The notes below the pieces were generated by a model, which worked only from the letters and a program-made list of their open reading frames with translations, did not search any database and was not told the DNA's origin. From Enteractinococcus helveticum (lineage in GTDB: Bacteria; Actinomycetota; Actinomycetes; Actinomycetales; Micrococcaceae), in assembly GCF_020742345.1 (NCBI RefSeq), contig NZ_DYXC01000092.1, positions 1-52,823 of the forward strand: a DNA stretch of 52,823 nucleotides, read 5' to 3'. Positions within the stretch are counted from its first letter, which is position 1, and each line of letters starts with the position of its first letter. Made by a program: the position numbers and the translations under genes. Below, in pieces: positions 49,779-52,823 of the stretch.

Positions 49779-51263
49779 ATGATTGAACTCGATGCGAACC
49801 AGATAGCTGAAGCCACTGGGGGTCGCCTGACGGCTACCGTTGATCCCAATACGGTCGTGACTTCGGCCAATACCGATTCACGGGAAGTGAGCCCCGGCGC
49901 CCTGTTTATTGCCCGCCGCGGGGCAACCACCGATGGTCATAACTTCATCAGCGCAGCACGCCAAGCAGGAGCCAGCCTGGTTTTGGCAGAACGCGAGACG
50001 CAGGATGACCAACGGGCCGTCGATCCCGCCGTCATCGTGGATGATTCCACATTGGCTATGGGGCGGTTAGCTCGGTACATCGTAGAAAAGATTCGAGACC
50101 ACTCCGCGACCACAGTTATTGCCATTACTGGATCGGTTGGCAAAACTTCTACTAAAGACGCGCTGGCGGCACTGCTGGCCACCCAGGGCCCAACCGTTGC
50201 GCCCCAAGGTTCATATAATAGCGAAGTTGGCGTCCCACTAACTATCTTCACCGCTGGACTTGATACCCGGTATTTGGTGGTGGAAATGGGCGCAGATCGT
50301 ATTGGCAACATAACCGAACTTACAGATATTGTTCGCCCGGACATTTCTGTGGTGCTCACCGTTGGAACTGCTCATGCGGCGTCCTTCGGGTCAGTCGACA
50401 ACATTGCCCTGACCAAAGGTGAAATTGTTGAAGCGCTCCCCGCCGGCGGTATTGCCGTGTTGAATGCCGACGACATTCGTGTTGCAGAAATGGCCCAGCG
50501 TGTCCCCGCACAGGCCTCGACCATCTGGTTTTCGGCAGCTTATGCACCGCCACAACGCGAGCACCTTGTATTTGCGGCAGACGCGGGAACCACCGAAAAC
50601 GAAAACCCGCAATTCAAGCTGCAGTATTTTGGCCCCGAAGCCAACGATGCCGACCAGACAGGGTACGAGGTAACCGCACAGCTGATCGGGGAACACCACA
50701 CAACCAACCTCTTGGCCGCCGCAACGGCCGCATACGCTGCGGGTATTTCGCTGGACACCATCGCGTCGCTAATGCCAACGATTTCGCCGACCTCCGCCCA
50801 CCGCATGGCGCGTACCGATCGACCCGATGGCATCACCATCATTGACGACGCCTATAATGCCAACCCAGAATCCATGCGCGCCGGCCTGAAAACTCTGGCC
50901 ATGCTCGGACGAAACACCGGCCGACGCACCTGGGCAGTGCTTGGCCCGATGCTAGAACTTGGCACATCGCACGCCAAAGAACATATTCTGCTGGGCGAAG
51001 TCGTCGTGCGTTTGAATATTGACCAACTCATCGTCGTAGGATCCGAAGCACGAGCACTCTATACCGGTGCCGTAAACGAGGGATCCTGGGGTGACGAAGT
51101 AGATCACGTGTTATCCAACGATGAAGCCTTCGACCTGCTGGTACAGCGCGTCGAACCCGGTGACATCGTCTTCGTCAAAGGTTCCAACGGCACACGACTG
51201 TGGGAACTCGCCGATCAACTCACCACCGTTGACTTGGTGGGGCAGAAGGAGAAACGCAAGTGA
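49779..51263 (+). CDS. murF: MurF, UDP-MurNAc-pentapeptide synthetase
   Basis: A 494-residue ligase that adds D-Ala-D-Ala to the UDP-MurNAc-tripeptide. NTDSREVSPGALFIARRG is the N-terminal substrate motif, the ATP loop is AITGSVGKTSTKDALAALL (about 114-132), VVEMGADRIGNI and IDDAYNANPESMRAGL are family signatures. The end carries VKGSNGTRLWEL. The length is a little above average through acidic insertions around residues 265-290. It starts 21 bases after murE and overlaps mraY by four bases. Confidence 0.95.
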   Translation: MIELDANQIAEATGGRLTATVDPNTVVTSANTDSREVSPGALFIARRGATTDGHNFISAARQAGASLVLAERETQDDQRAVDPAVIVDDSTLAMGRLARYIVEKIRDHSATTVIAITGSVGKTSTKDALAALLATQGPTVAPQGSYNSEVGVPLTIFTAGLDTRYLVVEMGADRIGNITELTDIVRPDISVVLTVGTAHAASFGSVDNIALTKGEIVEALPAGGIAVLNADDIRVAEMAQRVPAQASTIWFSAAYAPPQREHLVFAADAGTTENENPQFKLQYFGPEANDADQTGYEVTAQLIGEHHTTNLLAAATAAYAAGISLDTIASLMPTISPTSAHRMARTDRPDGITIIDDAYNANPESMRAGLKTLAMLGRNTGRRTWAVLGPMLELGTSHAKEHILLGEVVVRLNIDQLIVVGSEARALYTGAVNEGSWGDEVDHVLSNDEAFDLLVQRVEPGDIVFVKGSNGTRLWELADQLTTVDLVGQKEKRK

Positions 51264-52363
51264 TTGGACTCCTGCTCGGCGCCGTCCTCGGTGTCGTACT
51301 TACAGTTGTCGGAACGCCACTGTTTATCCGACTATTGCACAAACGCGGCTACGGCCAAATCATCCGTGACGACGGACCGACCACGCACGCCACGAAGCGG
51401 GGAACCCCCACAATGGGTGGTGTGGTGATCGTGATGAACTTTGTGGTTGTATACTTTTTGACCCATTGGATCATGATGATGCTGGGGCTAGAAAACTCCG
51501 GCATGACAGTCAGCGGTCTATTGTTGCTCTTCCTCACCGCTGGGATGGCACTTGTTGGATTCCTCGATGACTACATGAAAATCTCAAACCAACGATCCTT
51601 GGGACTCACCCCAATTGGCAAAATTATTGGCCAAGGAGCTGTGGGTATTACCTTTGCGGTGCTGGCCCTAAACTTTCCCAATGAAAACGGTCTGCCCCCC
51701 GCCTCTACGGCAATCTCAGTATTCCGGGATACGTCATGGGATTTTGCGTTTTTTGGTACCATCACCGGGGCAATTCTCTTTGTGATCTGGTCCAACCTGA
51801 TCTCCACCGCAACCACGAATGCGGTCAACCTCACCGATGGACTCGACGGCCTAGCGACGGGGGCTGTGGCCATGGTGGCGGTTGGCTATGTTCTGATGAC
51901 CTTATTCCAGACCAACCAATCTTGCTACGGTCCCACAAATGCCGGCGGATGCTATGAAGTGCGTGATCCGATGGACCTGGCGCTGCTCGGGTCAATTCTG
52001 GCCGGCGTGCTGATGGGTTTTTTGTGGTGGAACACCGCCCCGGCAAAAATCTTCATGGGCGACACCGGTTCCTTAGCCCTGGGTGGTGCCCTGGCAGGCT
52101 TTGCGATATTCTCCAAGACCCAGGTGCTACTGGTTGTGCTGGCTGGGCTGATGGTCATCATTGCACTGTCAGTTATCATCCAGGTCGGCTACTTTAAAAT
52201 CTCTGGGGGCAAGCGGGTATTCCTCATGGCGCCCCTGCAACACCACTTTGAGCTCAAAGGCTGGGCCGAAGTGACCGTTGTGGTTCGATTCTGGCTGATC
52301 GGTTTGGCCTTCGTGGTCACAGCATTAGCCTTGTTCTACACTGAATGGGTGGTCCTGCGATGA
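51260..52363 (+). CDS. mraY: MraY, phospho-MurNAc-pentapeptide translocase
   Basis: A 367-residue integral membrane enzyme with about ten transmembrane helices that transfers phospho-MurNAc-pentapeptide to undecaprenyl phosphate, giving lipid I. THATKRGTPTMGGVVIV near residue 45, GFLDDYMKISNQRSLGL (about 98-114, with the conserved Asp pair), NAVNLTDGLDGLATG (about 188-202) and FMGDTGSLALGG (about 264-275) are the family's conserved loops. The GTG start overlaps murF; its stop overlaps murD in ATGA. Confidence 0.97.
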   Translation: MIGLLLGAVLGVVLTVVGTPLFIRLLHKRGYGQIIRDDGPTTHATKRGTPTMGGVVIVMNFVVVYFLTHWIMMMLGLENSGMTVSGLLLLFLTAGMALVGFLDDYMKISNQRSLGLTPIGKIIGQGAVGITFAVLALNFPNENGLPPASTAISVFRDTSWDFAFFGTITGAILFVIWSNLISTATTNAVNLTDGLDGLATGAVAMVAVGYVLMTLFQTNQSCYGPTNAGGCYEVRDPMDLALLGSILAGVLMGFLWWNTAPAKIFMGDTGSLALGGALAGFAIFSKTQVLLVVLAGLMVIIALSVIIQVGYFKISGGKRVFLMAPLQHHFELKGWAEVTVVVRFWLIGLAFVVTALALFYTEWVVLR

Positions 52364-52823
52364 GTACCAACCTGGATTCCCTGACCACCTGGGACGCCGA
52401 CTGGAGCCAACTATCCGTGGTTGTGACTGGCCTAGGCGTCACCGGTTTCTCTGTTGCCGATACCTTGGCAGAGCTCGGAGCAGCCGTGGTGGTTGTTGAC
52501 GGTAAAGACAATGAGCACAATCGACAAGCCGCCGATACCCTGAAAATTGTCGGGGTCAAGGAAGTTCTGCTGGGCGACGACGCCGTCCACGGCCTCCCGG
52601 ATGCCCAAGCTATCGGTGGGACCATCGATTTAGTCATCACCTCACCGGGGTGGCGTCCAGATAACCCAGTACTACTCGCAGCACAAGCCGCCGGGATTTC
52701 CATTTGGGGAGACGTGGAATTCGCGTGGCGAGTTCGCAAACGGCAAGGTAAGCGCACCGCACGGTGGGTCGTGCTCACCGGCACCAACGGCAAAACCACC
52801 GTGGCCACTATGGCCCAATCCAT
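52360..52823 (+). CDS. murD: MurD, UDP-MurNAc-L-Ala:D-Glu ligase (5' part, cut by the window edge)
   Basis: The first 154 residues are present. VVVTGLGVTGFSVADTLAELG (in part) is the N-terminal Rossmann domain, DLVITSPGWRPDNP is the substrate region, WGDVEFAWR matches the conserved W-x-x-x-E-x-A pattern, and the ATP loop LTGTNGKTTVATM begins near residue 139. It adds D-Glu to UDP-MurNAc-L-Ala. It overlaps mraY by four bases. The gene continues past the end of the window, where ftsW and murG are expected. Confidence 0.95.
   Translation, partial: MSTNLDSLTTWDADWSQLSVVVTGLGVTGFSVADTLAELGAAVVVVDGKDNEHNRQAADTLKIVGVKEVLLGDDAVHGLPDAQAIGGTIDLVITSPGWRPDNPVLLAAQAAGISIWGDVEFAWRVRKRQGKRTARWVVLTGTNGKTTVATMAQS

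Overview
This window is a chromosomal segment of a high-order actinobacterium, most likely a member of the Micrococcales close to the Micrococcaceae. The reasons are conserved actinobacterial gene order (three blocks that match the Mycobacterium tuberculosis order Rv1691-Rv1713, Rv1826-Rv1830 and Rv2166-Rv2187 as I remember it), a mycothione reductase, a class II DAHP synthase, GarA and PknL-type signalling proteins, frequent GTG/TTG starts, and several genes whose start codon sits only 6-8 bases after a TANNNT -10 element. Base composition looks only moderately GC rich (low to mid fifties by eye, not counted), which is low for the group. The MurE signature suggests lysine rather than diaminopimelate in the cell wall. 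No phage, insertion sequence, CRISPR array or plasmid gene was seen.

Layout. (1) 1-185: 3' end of an rRNA operon (5S rRNA and its terminator). (2) 213-4766: metabolic genes: a cupin, a MalY/PatB-type PLP lyase, a class V aminotransferase and an ACT-malic enzyme, followed by an 840-base gap with at most one very small ORF. (3) 5613-12070: an operon for a basic RG-rich helical-repeat protein, a HAD phosphatase, a 51-residue protein, TlyA, NAD kinase, RecN and a NUDIX ADP-ribose pyrophosphatase. (4) 12076-19751: XerD, ParA, ScpA, ScpB, RluB, TyrA, Cmk and Der: chromosome segregation, ribosome maturation and tyrosine synthesis. (5) 19752-20340: a synteny breakpoint with no intact gene, ending at tRNA-Pro(GGG). 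(6) 20707-23435: GarA, a MerR regulator, a DUF151 nuclease-like protein and a second MerR regulator. (7) 23532-29561: an orphan ParA-like ATPase divergent from pyruvate carboxylase, then mycothione reductase. (8) 29639-40795: acyl-CoA synthetase, small membrane protein, esterase, DAHP synthase, PknL-like kinase, a six-LysM lytic transglycosylase, an Rv2175c-like DNA-binding protein, a polyprenyl diphosphate synthase and DNA polymerase IV. (9) 40917-52823: DUF3040 protein, a large lipoprotein, and the division and cell wall (dcw) cluster mraZ-rsmH-ftsL-ftsI-murE-murF-mraY-murD, with murD cut by the window edge.

The genes fit together as core growth machinery: peptidoglycan precursor synthesis and septal synthesis (dcw), chromosome handling (XerD, ParA, ScpAB, RecN), translation (TlyA, RluB, Der), and central carbon flow at the pyruvate/oxaloacetate/2-oxoglutarate node (malic enzyme, pyruvate carboxylase, GarA) under Ser/Thr kinase control (PknL, GarA).

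The most unusual signal is regulatory. The mraZ promoter carries a textbook three-copy AAAGTGG array with a 10-base period, and about 240 bases upstream a second, opposite-facing array of four AGTGG half-sites lies just downstream of a candidate leftward promoter, pointing at the 684-residue lipoprotein gene. This suggests that MraZ may control an unstudied lipoprotein divergently from the dcw operon.
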